Assembly: GCA_030068145.1 (NCBI GenBank)
Contig: JAPJBO010000529.1
Span: 62,001 to 126,000 of the forward strand
Direction: 5' to 3'
Source of the DNA: Diplonema papillatum
Taxonomy: Eukaryota > Euglenozoa > Diplonemea > Diplonemida > Diplonemidae
DNA length: 64,000 nucleotides
The notes below the pieces were generated by a model that made no database searches, was not told where the DNA came from, and saw nothing but the letters and a program-made list of their open reading frames with translations. A program made the translations under genes and the position numbers. How positions within the stretch are numbered: position 1 is the stretch's first letter; each line of letters opens with the position of its first letter. Of this stretch, positions 52,601 through 63,921 are shown piece after piece.

Positions 52601-53551
52601 GCCGCCGGGTCCGAAGGCTTGGCTCGAGAACATCGGGTTCGCGGTGCTGGCCGCGGTGCCGCCGAAAGACGGCTGCGGAAAGATCTTGCTGTCAGGACCG
52701 GCGTTGCTTGCCAGCGGAGGCACGTTGGCGAAGTCGGAATACGAATTGAACAACGGCATGCCTGCAGTCGATGGCACGGGCTGGGTAGGCGCAGGATGCA
52801 AGTTCCCTCCAAAGGGCTGACTCGCTGGCGGTGTTGACTGCGCTGCGCCTGGCAGAAGGTGCGGGGGAAGGGTCGCTGGCAGTGGTTCCATAGTGTTCTT
52901 CTTCCGGTAAAGGATCAAGTGCATCTGCGGGTTGGCATTGCGATGAATTTACCAAGTAACGGGATACGTGGACCGTTCGCTAAAAAAAAAAAAATACGTC
53001 GAATGACCCGAGGGCGCAGAAATGTTGCGATGTTACGGTCCGACTTCTCTCACGTCTCTTCTACAACAACACGTTCACGAGGAGCATACCGCAATACAAA
53101 ATTCGGCCTCGTCCAAGAAACCATCTCGGTTGACGTCAGCCAGAGTCCATATTCTACGTAGGTCTTCGGTCCCTAGCTGAGACTGCATGAACAGGTCCCT
53201 GAGTTGAGAGCGTTGAGTACAGTGGGAGTGTCAGTGCAATGTGTGCGAAATACCATCATCAAACATCAAACAGCGATTCTATGAGCGCTCGAATTAGGGA
53301 TCGGTGTGGGCAGCGTACAGACAGGACAGGATGCAACGTCGAGGGAACGATGTTCTTTTGCATTCCTTCAAAGATAACATCGCAACGTTCTAGCTTGTAG
53401 CAGTGTTTTCCCCTGGGGGGCAAAAGGAACATGCTACGGCTGGGGGGCTGGCATACCGGGCTTTCACACCAGACATGAGAACGCCATCCTTCTGCTGGAT
53501 GTAGATGCCACGTAGCTTGCTGCGTTTGTCGTCATCCAGAGGCGGGATCAT
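49629..53551 (-). CDS. EH-domain, coiled-coil endocytic scaffold (Eps15/Ede1-like), seven exons
   Basis: I read exons 53551-53457, 53198-53090, 52924-52389, 51690-51146, 51010-50159, 50020-49832 and 49648-49629. All phases agree and give about 781 aa. Residues 1-92 form one EH domain: MSGVKAR helix end, DLRRIWTLAD, then the EF-hand loop DVNRDGFLDEAE (53-64) with canonical Ca2+ ligands, and FCIAMHLILYRK bridging exons 2 and 3. A Pro/Ser/Gly-rich linker follows. A coiled coil spans roughly 225-445, with many QQ/LEQ heptads, and then a Gln-rich stretch. SAWGFS, ESWGFS and a terminal DDWFS resemble WxxF-type adaptor-binding motifs. EH domains bind NPF peptides in clathrin-linked endocytosis. The small last exon is the least certain part; an alternative acceptor near 49739 would give another short tail. 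Confidence 0.85.
51691..52388. other. Intron 3 of the EH gene with (TG)n tracts and a coding-like stretch
   Basis: This 698-bp intron (donor GTGCCG, acceptor ACACACAG) carries two (TG/CA)n tracts at about 51756-51776 and 51838-51858. On the minus strand, around 51890-52090, a frame reads smoothly with IPPPPPISKKDNLNEDMIEL. It could be an unspliced optional exon or a captured fragment. No domain is recognised. Confidence 0.45.
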
Positions 53552-53853
53552 TTCTGCGCAGCTTTGTTGTGCCCACGCTACCTTCCCCCGGGAAGGCTTC
53601 TCCCGGCACGCGCTCTTTTCTTCCTTTCGTGTGTGCCGTCGAAGGTTTTTTTTGGCAGATTTTCGTGTTTTCTGCGGTGTTTAAGCAAATAACTGGAAAT
53701 GCACAGGAGCGGTGGTGAAATTGGCCTTTCGAAGCATGGTCGTCGATTTGACCCCGCAAACACGGAAGAATAACTCACGCGGACGAGCATTGCAGTGGAT
53801 GTTTGCTGTTCGCTTGAAACTGCCGATGTGCAATGTGCCTCCGGGTGACTTTC

Positions 53854-54005
53854 TAGCGTTATTTGTGGATTAGAAGGTCGGTATTTTAAAGTCTCCGGTT
53901 GACTGTAGAGGCTTGGGTATGACGGGGGGTTGAGAAAAGTAAAAGAGTGCGACTCGTTTCGGGTGTTGTGTCACTCCGTTGTGAAACCTTGTGAAGTCCC
54001 CTAAC
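53854..54005. repeat. Dispersed repeat, copy 2
   Basis: The longer copy of the element also found inside intron 3 of the M16C protease gene. It has extra internal segments near 53873-53895 and 53943-53970. Orientation is the same as copy 1. No target duplication is visible, so the class is open. Confidence 0.75.
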
Positions 54006-55508
54006 GCGTTTAGAGGGTGCTTGGGTTTGGGTAGGGTGTGGTCGTTCTGCTGCGGCGTGAAAATTTCTGTGAGATGCTTGTTGCCTTCCTTACGCTTGCC
54101 GGAGAAACCTTCTCCCCTTCTGTGCTCGGGCCGCAAGAGATAGAGCACCCCCGACAGCAGCGCTCAGCTCCGCGACAAGAGGCGCATAAAGTTGAACGCA
54201 AGGCATTTCGTGTCATTCTTTCGAAAAATGGGGCATCTTTCTCGAGAGTGTACGTGATGCAGAGGCCGCGAAAGGGAAGGCCGTGTCCGAGGCTTTCGGA
54301 ACGTGATTCGGATCGGTCTCCTTTTCGCTCCTTATATCCGTCTACGAAACTCGGACGGGTAAACATCTCGTATGGCACAGAACGCTGGAAACAATGTCCT
54401 GCGAGCGGCACGGGGTTTCATAATATACTACGTAAACAATCCGAGGGAGGGCAGGCGAGAGACGGAAACGTAAAAACGCTCGAAATAGAGGTGTTCGGCC
54501 CCCCTGAAGCCGGCGCTGACCGGTTGTGACACCGCTCAGATACCTTTTTTCAGAAGCTGGCACAGGTCGCGTCGCTCTCGTGTGCTGCCCGTGGCACGTC
54601 TGCGGTGTAATATAATTACCATGAAGACGCTCCTCTCATTTTACTTCGATGACAGCTTAACGCACACCAACAGCATTGCGACATGATCGCGGTTGCTTCG
54701 TCAGTATTCGTAGGCTGGTGGGCAAACTTCCTTTTTTTGGTGAAGGACAAACGTGTTCAACTGGATCGATTTGGTTGAGGGAAGCGGGAGCGGAATGGGC
54801 GAGTAACGTTTATTCCAGTTAGTTCTCACCTTTTGATTGCGCAGCAAGCAGCTACACAGATAGACTTCGAATTCCCTTTGGGTTGAGGAATCTTTTTTTT
54901 CAAAAAAACGTACCTTTGGCCTTTGTAACTGTCTCGTTCCCTGTTGGGGTCATAGCTCACAGAAGAATGCACGATCAACCGATCCGAAGTCGTCTAGGTG
55001 GCGAGTGCAACTGGCAAAGCATCAGAAATACGAAACGCCATTTTCACAACGAGCAGTCGTACACTTTGGCCTTCGTTGCTGTCAGCACCGTACCTAGGAG
55101 AGACGCAGTCGCGGTCAGCATTTTATACACCACACACGGTTTGCAATGCGAATTCGTGCAGCGAATGAGGCAAAACAATTTTCAGGTTTGTAGAGTGAAC
55201 AGCAATGTTGGCGGTTTAAAATGGGTGGGGACAAGGGTGAGGTGCTCCGATAGAAGTGGCGCCCGATGAAGAAAAGCGTCGTGTTGGTTGGAAAGCAACA
55301 ACAGTTGAGATAGAAACGCTTGATGCTGGGCCGAATCCAGTCGAGGTCCCCCCAGGCACCGCCTCTTGACGATTGTGCAGGCGGGACCTCGCCTCTTTGC
55401 TGCCTGCGGTGCAAGGCGTCGCTGGTGGGGGACAAGCACTACGGTCCTGTTCCCTGATGAGCATTCTAGCGTTCAATTTCCTCTGGACTGTCGGTGAGTT
55501 CCTGGCAA

Positions 55509-55719
55509 CATGCAGGGTCAAAACCTTGTGTCTTCTTGGAAATGGCCAAAAAAAAAATTCCGGAAAAAAATTTGGATTTGAATTTTAAAATTTTAGAACA
55601 AACTCTGCAGTAATTTTTGAGGAAGTTGAGCAATTTTTTTTTTTCCAAAAAAAAAATTGTTGGGGGCCATCGGTCCCGCGGGAGCGTTTAAAAAGGACAC
55701 AAGGTTTTGACCCTGCATG
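55509..55719. mobile_element. 211-bp element with perfect 24-bp inverted ends
   Basis: The left end CATGCAGGGTCAAAACC plus seven further bases (55509-55532) is the exact reverse complement of 55696-55719. The outermost CATG is itself palindromic, so it may be a 4-bp target duplication around a CAGGG...CCCTG element of 203 bp, or part of the inverted repeat. The interior is A/T homopolymer-rich with a GGTCCCGCGGGAGC patch. It looks like a MITE. No coding capacity. Confidence 0.65.
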
Positions 55720-56442
55720 GTAAACAGAACCTGGTAAACACCGTGGCAGTTTCTTCGACGGAGCTCAGTGCAGGGTTGCTGCTTTCCTGGGCCGTTTCGC
55801 GGGCTAAAAGTGCACCGAGTTGTGTCGGCGAATTTTGGCGACTCAAAATTCGCAGTTGCTCCAAGACGTCAAAGTTATTGTTCTCTCTATAGCTCGAGGG
55901 TGGGAGGGCCACCCGAGCACAGTGGTGAAGAGAATCGACCGATTTCGTCCGGATTGCGGTACCCTCGGTGAGAGGACCCGCAACGAAGCGAAAAGGGGAC
56001 ACTAGATGGTGCGTGAACTTTAGGTCTGGAAGCAAGAACCGCAAACTGGCAAAACTGCCCAAAAAAAGGTGATTAGACGCCTCCCATTCTTTAAATTCCA
56101 GCTGCTATGTGATGATTTATTCGACAATAGCCACACACTCGGTCGCATTGGTGAAAAGCCCTCGTTGCGGGCGGTAGAAGAGGCCAGTGGCTAGGTAGGA
56201 GGAGCTTTGAAAAGGTAGCAACGAAAGGTTCGAAAAAATGCGTGTGGTGGCGGTAGGATTCCGACGGGTGAACAGTCTCTTTCTTCCAGCAAAAGCGAGA
56301 CAATGACGACGGAAGTCGATTTGTATCCATTCCGGAAGAAAACTACTCGCTACATGTTCACAGACGCATCAGAACTCGAGTCAATTCACCCCTTGCCCGA
56401 TCGAACGTTGTCGAGCCTTGTAGCTTGGGTTAGAATGCAAAG

Positions 56443-56492
56443 AATCTGTGGCGATAATCTGCATCACCACAGTGTAGAACGTATTCGAGTTC
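56443..56492. repeat. Short dispersed repeat shared with 31367-31412
   Basis: Both sites read AATCTGTGGCGAT(A/C)ATC(T/C)GCAT followed by a variable centre, GTGTAG and TCGAGTTCA. Similarity covers only about 50 bp, so it may be the conserved part of a decayed element. Confidence 0.4.
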
Positions 56493-56549
56493 ATAGAGCG
56501 TAATCGAGCTCAGGGAGGTGAATTGGCTCAAGGACGGAAAAACGCTTTC

Positions 56550-59423
56550 CTACTTCGAATCCACGAATCGAATCGCATGGTCATGATGTCCGGCCTTGTC
56601 CTTGAACTCATCGAAAAGGCTGTCCAGCGCTTTGAAGTACTTGTTCTTGAAGTCGGTGACTTTTTCGACCGTCACCGGTCCAGGAGGAGGGGTGATAGGG
56701 GCTCCGACAGACACTACCACCTTGCATCGCCGGGGTACGGGGAGGCCCCAACGGCCGATGGGGATGAAAGGAATCGGGAAGCCAACGCGCGCCTTGAACC
56801 ACTGCTGCATCGTTGGCATCTCGATGTTGTCGATGATGAGCGTCTCGCCGAACGTGAAGATCGGAATACACGGCAGCTGCTGCTCGCACGCAATCTTGAA
56901 GAAGCCGTTGTGGAACTTGACGATCGAGATTGTCTTGTCGCGGGAGTTCGACATGAACATCTCGGCCTGCCCCCCCACAACAACCATGGGGTTTAGACCC
57001 TGGTCGATGGTGCGAAGAAGTGTCTGTTTCGACACCTCACGGACACCATTCCACTGCAGGATATCCCTCATTAACGGGACGAAGTGCATGATCGATGCCG
57101 TCAACGCCGTCACTTGAAAGTTTGGTAAGCTCCGCTTCCACTCACTGCAGAGAATGCCCCACGCGACACCCGAAGGCATGATGCCGTGTGGGTGGTAGCC
57201 GACCATGAACTGCGCTTTTGGATCTGCCGGACCTTTGCCTTCGCTCATCAGCTCCTGCAGTTCTTTGCTGAGAAGCACTCTCCCGCCGAAATACTCGCCG
57301 ATTCTGTCCCAAAAGGAGGTCCAGTTCATCCAGCCTGCTCGCCTGCGCTCCCGCTTTCCCTTCTCGGGTTCTCCAATGTATGTCGTCATGTAGATGACCC
57401 ATATGCCCGCCAGCAGGCACAGCATGGGGAAAATCCTGCTGTCCGACTTGTAGAGCAGGGCGAACATTGGTGGCCACGGGGGAGTGAACGCGGATCGGAC
57501 AGTCGAAGACACGCCGAGGGTTTCCAACACACCAAACAAGAGCGCCCATGTCATAACACCGGCGAGAAGCGCAACACTGTCCCGGATGACCTCCTGCGCT
57601 GGCACGTCTCTGTACACTACTCCAAAGCAGTGTGGTTCCAAAACATCGAGCGCGGCAGTCGGCAGAAAGTACGGGATCAAAGCCAAGAGCACATGGAACA
57701 CCATAGGTATCCACTGCAGGTTCCAAATCACGAGCACGACAAGGACGGAGACCTGGTATTTTCATTCGTTAAAGAGAGAAACCTTGTATGCTTTTAGGGT
57801 CCCCACGCCGGATATGCTCTTAACACCATCCCCGCCTGGTCGCAGGCTTCTTGGTGAACGGAAACCAGTATTTCACTATCTTGAGTGCCCGTCCCTGTTC
57901 AAGCGACCGCCGAGCGCGCCGTTGAACAGATTTCGTTCAATTTATATTTTTTGACGAATCTTTGGCCACGAAGAACACAAAAGCAGGGAGTCGCACACCA
58001 ACTTGAGGTACACGGGGAGGGGGAAGCATACCAAAGAATCTTTCGGCAACTCCGACAGCGTATCGCTTGTGATGTCCTCGTCCGTTTTGCCTTTGTCAAG
58101 GCTTTTCTTGTCCTTGAAGTAACGGAAGGAAAGAATGCATAGCAGCTCTGAAGCCAAGGCTGCGACACCACCGATGTGCATGAGACCCATTGTCAACTTG
58201 AGACCAAGGTACGCGACTGCGTAGAGGAAAACGAGCTGACAGATGAGGGAGACGGTGAACAGCACCCACGTGATGGCTTGCAGGACAACGAATTGGGTGC
58301 CGCCAGAGAAGGGTTGGTAGAAAGACCAGCCGTCAAGCCCGAGGAGGCGTCCGCCGAGTCCGTGTGTTAAGAGAATGGCTACGCAGGTGACGAGGAGGGA
58401 TAGAACGGCAGGCATTGCCATGCCGACGAGCTCTGAGACCATGGAAAGGCCGATCATCACCAGGATCAAGAGAACATTCATGGTCAGAAGCTGCGCGAAG
58501 TTGTCCATCGTGTTCGCCTTCCCATCGTCGTCCGCAAGTTCATCTTCGAAGTCTTCGCAGAACGAAGAATTTCTTCCCCCGATTCGATACATCGGCTTGT
58601 CATCGATATCGTCCCCGAGGTGCAACTCCGACAACCGATACCGCCTGAACGAGTTGTTCCGCCCCAAAGGACCCCGGTACGAGCTGCCCAACAGCGCGGG
58701 CGTCCTGAAAATCGGCGACGCGGAATCGCCGTCCCTGACAGTCGCCGGGGCGACGAACGTCTGCAACGAGCTGGCCATCAGAACTTGCGATAAGATGCCC
58801 AACACTCCACCGCCGGTCAGCCAGCCAACGGCACGGTCCCCGTAGTAGACGGCCCCTACGAGGAGGAGGACGGCGAGGGCGTAAAAAGACCACGACAGGA
58901 TTTGCAGAACAACGAAGCGGACGCCGCCGACGAACGGCTGCCACCACTTGTAGCCCACGTGCCGAACAGTCCCCGTCGCGTGCAGGGCGGGCACGGCCAG
59001 GACCAGGAGCAGACTCCCGACGGCGTACAGGACGCCCGCGTTGAACTGGCTCGCCCCCCATGTGTAATCCGCGGCCACGAACACGGCACCCGCCACGAAC
59101 GCAAACGCGATATTGAGCATGGTCCACCGGCGCGACGTGCTGCGCGTCTCCTTCTCCAGCACAGCCAACTTCTTTGCCCGGAGCTCGACGCGGGCGAGCT
59201 TCCGCCGCAGGTACCGGACCTCCCGCTGAAGATCAACATTCTCCTCCTTCAAATTCTCGGTTTCGTTGAACAAGAGCTGGTTCACCGCACGGTACGAGAG
59301 GCTCTTCTGCAGCTTCTTCTCCTCGGTCCACTCATCCTCCTCCGAACTTCCTGCGGTCTCGTCGTGTGCGGGGGGCGGGCGTTGAAGGCCCCCGCCGAGA
59401 AATTTGTCCGTTTTGGATTTCAT
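56550..59423 (-). CDS. Multi-TM coiled-coil module spliced to a DGAT2-family acyltransferase
   Basis: Exon A (59423-58032) encodes 464 aa: an acidic N-terminus, a coiled coil at about 50-95, then two sets of TM helices. Both sets contain a related W-x-QPF-x-GG-x-x-FVVLQ segment, so the TM unit is internally duplicated. Exon A ends SELPKDSL|GTATGC in phase 0. Exon B (57752-56550) begins after ATACCAG in phase 0 with VSVLVVLVIWNLQW, has no ATG of its own, and contains the DGAT2 core with YHPHG (His-Pro-His-Gly active site; 651-654 in the joined protein) and VVVGGQAEM. Joined across a 279-bp intron the product is 864 aa. DGAT2 enzymes make triacylglycerol at the ER. Alternatively these are two genes, with exon B's first exon unseen. 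Confidence 0.78.
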
Positions 59424-60278
59424 CCCTGCCGCACCTGCAAATAAGGCTGCTCTACAGAATTACTGGTTGTGATCAACGCATGGGTACAGTGCAGACGCAC
59501 GAAGAGTGACGGAAAGTTGCACCATGCTGATTTAACCGCAAAGGCGGCATCTTCCGTATTCCAAGGGCAGAGAATGAGACAATCGCACTATATTTTGGTT
59601 GCAGGCGGGTACGAAGCAAGCCGGAACGTAACGTCTCTTCAGAACAGAAGTTAGAACTCTGGAATACTGCCGGGCGTGATCCTGGGGACCAGCTCGAGAA
59701 AGAGGGCTAGAGGTGAGCAAGCAAACTTTAGCAGACTTTTCATATCGAATCATCTTTGATGATTCTTTTTGATTGGGATACTCAGAAATACCCACGGAAT
59801 CGTAGTCGGGTGGCGACGCTTGTGTGGCACCCCCACGCATTCGATACGGGTTCAGAACGACGCATTGCAGAGGATGGCAATTTGCACGAGAGCGGATTGG
59901 AGCGCGATGGGACGTACGGCTTTGACTAGCCTGCATGCGAGCGTGTCCATGCCAACGCTGCCTAATCTCGGCATCCAGCCTAAGTGATTAAGCGATTGTC
60001 ATCGCTTCGGACGTTCTTCCCGGAATACTGACAAAGTCGGTGCACGCACGGTTCGACTCTGTTTGGGGTGTCAGTTCCGCTTCGCTCTCGGTCGGTCATT
60101 TTTGTGTTCTAAAGCAGCCTGTGAGGATCCTAACCACGGAGTATCTGTGGCCTGAAACGCCTGGTGCGAGATTTGGTTGAACGGTCGGTGTTTGGCATGA
60201 CCCAGGCGACTTCAATGCCGAAACGTGTGCGAGTTCGTGTCATTCCACGCAATTGGTCGGGAAAGACCTGGACGACAA
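59424..60278. other. Intergenic region, nothing supported
   Basis: TTTGCAG just before the ATG at 59423 could be an acceptor, so an upstream leader exon may lie here. GATGATTCTTTTTGATTGG-type A/T-rich sequence occurs near 59750-59780. No coding frame is convincing. Confidence 0.35.
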
Positions 60279-61191
60279 CTAGTCCACATCTTCGCTCCAA
60301 TCATCCATCATTTCGTGGTCGTCATCGTTGCCCACAGTGTCCATCTCGCACCAACCGCCAAAGTGCAGAATTGCGCCCACACTCGTGAACAGAACGAATA
60401 TCTGTGTTGATTGCGAGAATGGTTGTACCCCCGTGTGCAAGAGAGTTGAAGTATGGTTCAAGAGCAGTGTTTGAGACAATATTGACAAGTCATGCAGATT
60501 CAAATCGTTCCTGATAACAAAACATCGAACAAACGGGGAGACACGAATTTGCTCAGCTTGGAAAAGCATGTCGGTACCCCACATTCCCGGGCCGCAATTG
60601 GTCGTCGGGGAACAAACGCCGGCCAGAGACAGGTAAGGAGCAAAGCATGAGGCATACGCCGATAAAAACGATGCCAACGATAGTCGCCTTACCGACCTGG
60701 GGATCGCGTGTGTCCCAATCGCAGAAACGAGGCTTTGGAGGCGACGAATCGAAGTTGACGCAGCATGTGAAAGTTTTCCCAGCGTCATCGGTTCCGTACG
60801 TATCGATGAACTTTTGTGCAACCGATCGTGACTGCTCGTAAGTATCATCAATGTGCGACCAACACTTTTCGACGTAAGTGTTCTCAAGTTGCGTGAAGTT
60901 GACCTCAACCCACGACCGGTACTCGTCTGGGCACGGCTCACCGTCACACTCGTCGCCATACTCCATTTCCTCCAATCCGTATCTATCGGGTTTTGCGGTG
61001 CACGGCACCTCTGTTTGCATTCCAGCGATCTTGTCATGCCAGTCATTCTTCTCCTCGACAGATTTAACCAGCTCAAGGCCAATCATCCCGGCTCCAATGA
61101 CCGCAAACACGCTCACGCACGCGAACGAGCACTTCATCGCCATCGGCCTCCATCGGTCCCAGTCTTCGAACCCACCAAATTGCTGGAACAT
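60279..61191 (-). CDS. Small two-TM membrane protein with cysteine-containing ectodomain
   Basis: Exons 61191-60658 and 60401-60279 are separated by an intron with GTATGC and AACACAG ends in phase 0. The joined product is 218 aa. TM1 is at about 22-43, and TM2 (about 172-198) is created only by the splice (GKATIVGIVFIG + IFVLFTSVGAILHF). Between them lie about 125 residues with paired cysteines (CDGEPC, TCC, FCDW) and an NFT glycosylation site, so this loop is probably luminal or extracellular. The tail is very acidic (DDDHEMMDDWSEDVD). Short N-terminus-TM-large Cys loop-TM-short tail resembles the layout of BK-channel beta subunits, but I see no sequence proof. Otherwise unrecognised. Confidence 0.75.
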
Positions 61192-62821
61192 GGCTGAGAC
61201 GTTTCCTGACTATTTCGTATATCACCGCCTTCCCACCCACCTCCCACCGCTTCAGGGAGCGTGACCAGCTGATGTGTGCACGCAGATTATGGGCAACTGA
61301 GAACTGTGGACAGTCATGCTGAAGTGTGCAAACCGCTAACTGCGGCTGGCAGATGAGCACACTCTTTTTGCAGGAATAGCTTGACTTCACGAGTCGCATT
61401 GAAAGGAGAGAGTGAAGGAAACGAAAAGCTGTCAAAGGGTAAAAGACGGCGATGAGCCGGAAGGGAAGGAGTGTCACCGAAAGGTATGCGAGGTGTTCAT
61501 GAAACTAGAACCGCTCGAGGGTTTCCGCTCCACGGGTATTCTTGCCGACTCCTGCACCCAAAAATTCTCCCTGCCAGGGCACAGCCAGTTTTTCTGCCGG
61601 GAAATCGAGTGATAGAAAGCCGTGCACTATAGTATTCTTTGAAAAAAGGTTGTCTTGAAGGCAGCATGTTCCAAAGTGTGCACCGCGGTGCTTGTTTTCG
61701 GTTTAGTCGGTATCGTTTTGGCGTTTTTTTCTTCTGTGGCAGTGCTCAAGTACTTCTTTAATCATTCCGAGACAGTCGAGACCCACTGACACGGTCTCAG
61801 GCACGTGGTGCCCACTTCACACTCTGCTATTCAGACTCAGAACGGGAATCATGCTGCCATCCTGTGTTCATCTCACTCATCTCCTTATGATAACTGTCAC
61901 AGGCAGATTGAGATTACTGGTTGCCAGAAACTTGGTGCAGGGCCACGCAGCCCTGTAAAAACGCTCAGAAAACACCTTCCACTTGCCCCTCTTTATCCTT
62001 GCTTTTGTGAACGGAAGTTCACAAAATTAAGGTTGGTGCAAAACTCCTTTTGAAAAGAATCTGCTTTCACTTTTTTTCCTCCCAACAATCGAGTACGGGC
62101 CTCGTCCTCCAGTGAATGTGGCGAAGGATGGTCAGGGATTCATCCGCAGCCGTACTGTTTCCAGGGTGGTTTTGTTTGGCTCATTTCCAGCACGGAAAGT
62201 ACCCAACTCAACCAACCGCCGTCGTATCATGAACACGGCACGAACCAAACTATCTTGACAGTGCACCAGATGCAGCCAGACCGACCCCCACTTGAGAAGC
62301 TTTCTCCACCGAGTAGACGTATTCTGAAGGTGCGCTCAGTATATCGTAAAAGCTCTCAACGAATGTTTGTGCCGACAGGGCACCATCTCCGGTGTGTGTG
62401 GGTGTGTGTGTGTGTGTGTGTGTTTGCGAGCTAGATCACAACTACACGTTCGGCTCATAGTTAGTTGCACGGCTGGCTTTGTCGGTAGTTGACGGCACGG
62501 TCCCCAGTCCTGAGCACCGATGATCCCATGTTAAGGACGAGTACGCACGTGGGATGCCTGAAAAAAGTGCTCTGTGCGCAGATGCGAAACAATTTTTTTT
62601 TCCCAGGGGGAAAAGACGGGCTGGGAGATGCCAAGCACACACCCAAGAATGGGATGATGAAGGCTGGAAAAGCGAGAAAAATAGAACGATGAAGTGTTGC
62701 TCGTGGGGACTACAAACATTGTTCGTGTGAGGGTGAGTGTGAGAGAGAGTGTGCGTGCGTGTCTGCAATCCATAAATTATGTATCCCTTGTGCAAGGACT
62801 CGTGTTTTGAAATGAGACATG
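61192..62821. other. Intergenic region with a (GT)n microsatellite
   Basis: A GTGTGTGTG tract runs at about 62392-62424, and short GAGTGTGAGAGAG repeats occur near 62730-62755. No gene is supported. The sequence right of 62.7 kb is the 3' flank of the exchanger gene. Confidence 0.4.
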
Positions 62822-63921
62822 CTACACCGGGCAGCCAGCATCTATACATGACCCTTCATTGCCCAAGGGAAGTGCAGCCCAAGGTAAGATACCTCGGTTT
62901 TTGCATGCGCATGGACACCTTCGCTCTGTGCCTGGAAATGTGAAATGGTCGTAGTTTTTCAAACTGGAGAGGACAATGTAGACAATCCACAACGAGAAGA
63001 GAAACCCTGCGTAAATCTTACGATTTGGTCCCCCGAGTTCACCGCCCTGTTGCACCCTTAAGATGAACAGCAGCATGAGACAGACGATCGCAGTACAAAA
63101 GAATACGATGACCGAAAACACCAAATTGCCGCTCGGGACGATGAAACACTCACCTTTCGACTCATAGTAAATCGTCGCCATGACCCACGGCAGCCCGAGG
63201 CCGAGGAAGACGTTGACTGAATTACTCCCAGTCACGTTACCGACCGCGGAGTCCGCATATTCTTCATTTTCGGCCGCTTGTTTTGATGCAAAGGTGTCAG
63301 GCAAAGACGTTCCCAAGGCGACAAACGTGATGGCTGTCACTGAATCCTTCAGTCCGACCACACAGCCAAAGAGTGATGCAACTTCGGAAACCATTGCTGT
63401 AACCAGGCCGATGAAGAAAAGGGCCCCGAAGAAGCACGCCCAACCGTTTGCAATGGATGTCGGCGGTACCAAAGCAAACAGCACTTTCCAATTGAACGTG
63501 AGAAAGTGCATGACGTAAGCGGAGGCGTCAGCCTCCTCACCGTCACCGCAAACTTCCATCGCATCGCGGAATTGCTTCCCCCACGATGACGTCGTAATCT
63601 TTTCCGCAACGTTGTTGTCCATAACTCTATCGAGGACCTGCTGCACTAAAGTGTTCATGCGTGTATCGGACGTAATGTCCACCCTGCACTTCGCCAGGTT
63701 GCCAAGCTTCCCCCCTGCTTTGCCTTCTACTGACGAGAGTATCACGAAGAAGTGCTCTTCTTTCTCATATTGCGAGTCATCAACAATCTTGACGTCAATC
63801 GTCTTCACCGTTTCACCAGAATCGAAGTGCAAATGACCGGACTGGCCCACGTAATCATCAGGGTCTTTCGCAGCATTCTTTCCGACACCGTCTGCAGTCT
63901 TAAAGTAAACCAGCAAAGATC
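62822..63921 (-). CDS. Na+/Ca2+ exchanger (NCX type) with Calx-beta domain, C-terminal exon
   Basis: The exon starts after CACACAG at 63922, and earlier exons lie beyond the right edge, so the protein is partial. The first ~85 residues are the end of a Calx-beta domain (HFDSGETVKTIDVKIVDD, then EHFFVILS), the cytosolic Ca2+ sensor of NCX. Four or five TM helices follow. The alpha-2 repeat is clear: FVALGTSLPDTFASKQAA, then ADSAVGNVTGSNSVNVFLGL, containing the ion-binding Ser/Thr/Asp/Asn residues. The stop at 62822 is preceded by a Cys-rich tail that reads less like the family, and CGAG|GTATCT near 62892 could be a donor, so the last few residues are uncertain. It exports Ca2+ in exchange for Na+. 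Confidence 0.93.

Larger units (their letters stand above)
53552..56549. other. Intergenic region upstream of the EH gene, with repeats
   Basis: It contains dispersed repeat copy 2 (53854-54005), a palindromic element (55509-55719) and the short repeat at 56443-56492. The frames are short, lack domains and overlap on both strands, so no gene is called. Confidence 0.4.

Noticed and set aside
56519-56532. Dinoflagellate spliced-leader relic (TTGGCTCAAG)
   Set aside because: Only ten bases match the leader's 3' end and the preceding CCGTAGCC part is absent. It is on the plus strand with no gene after it.
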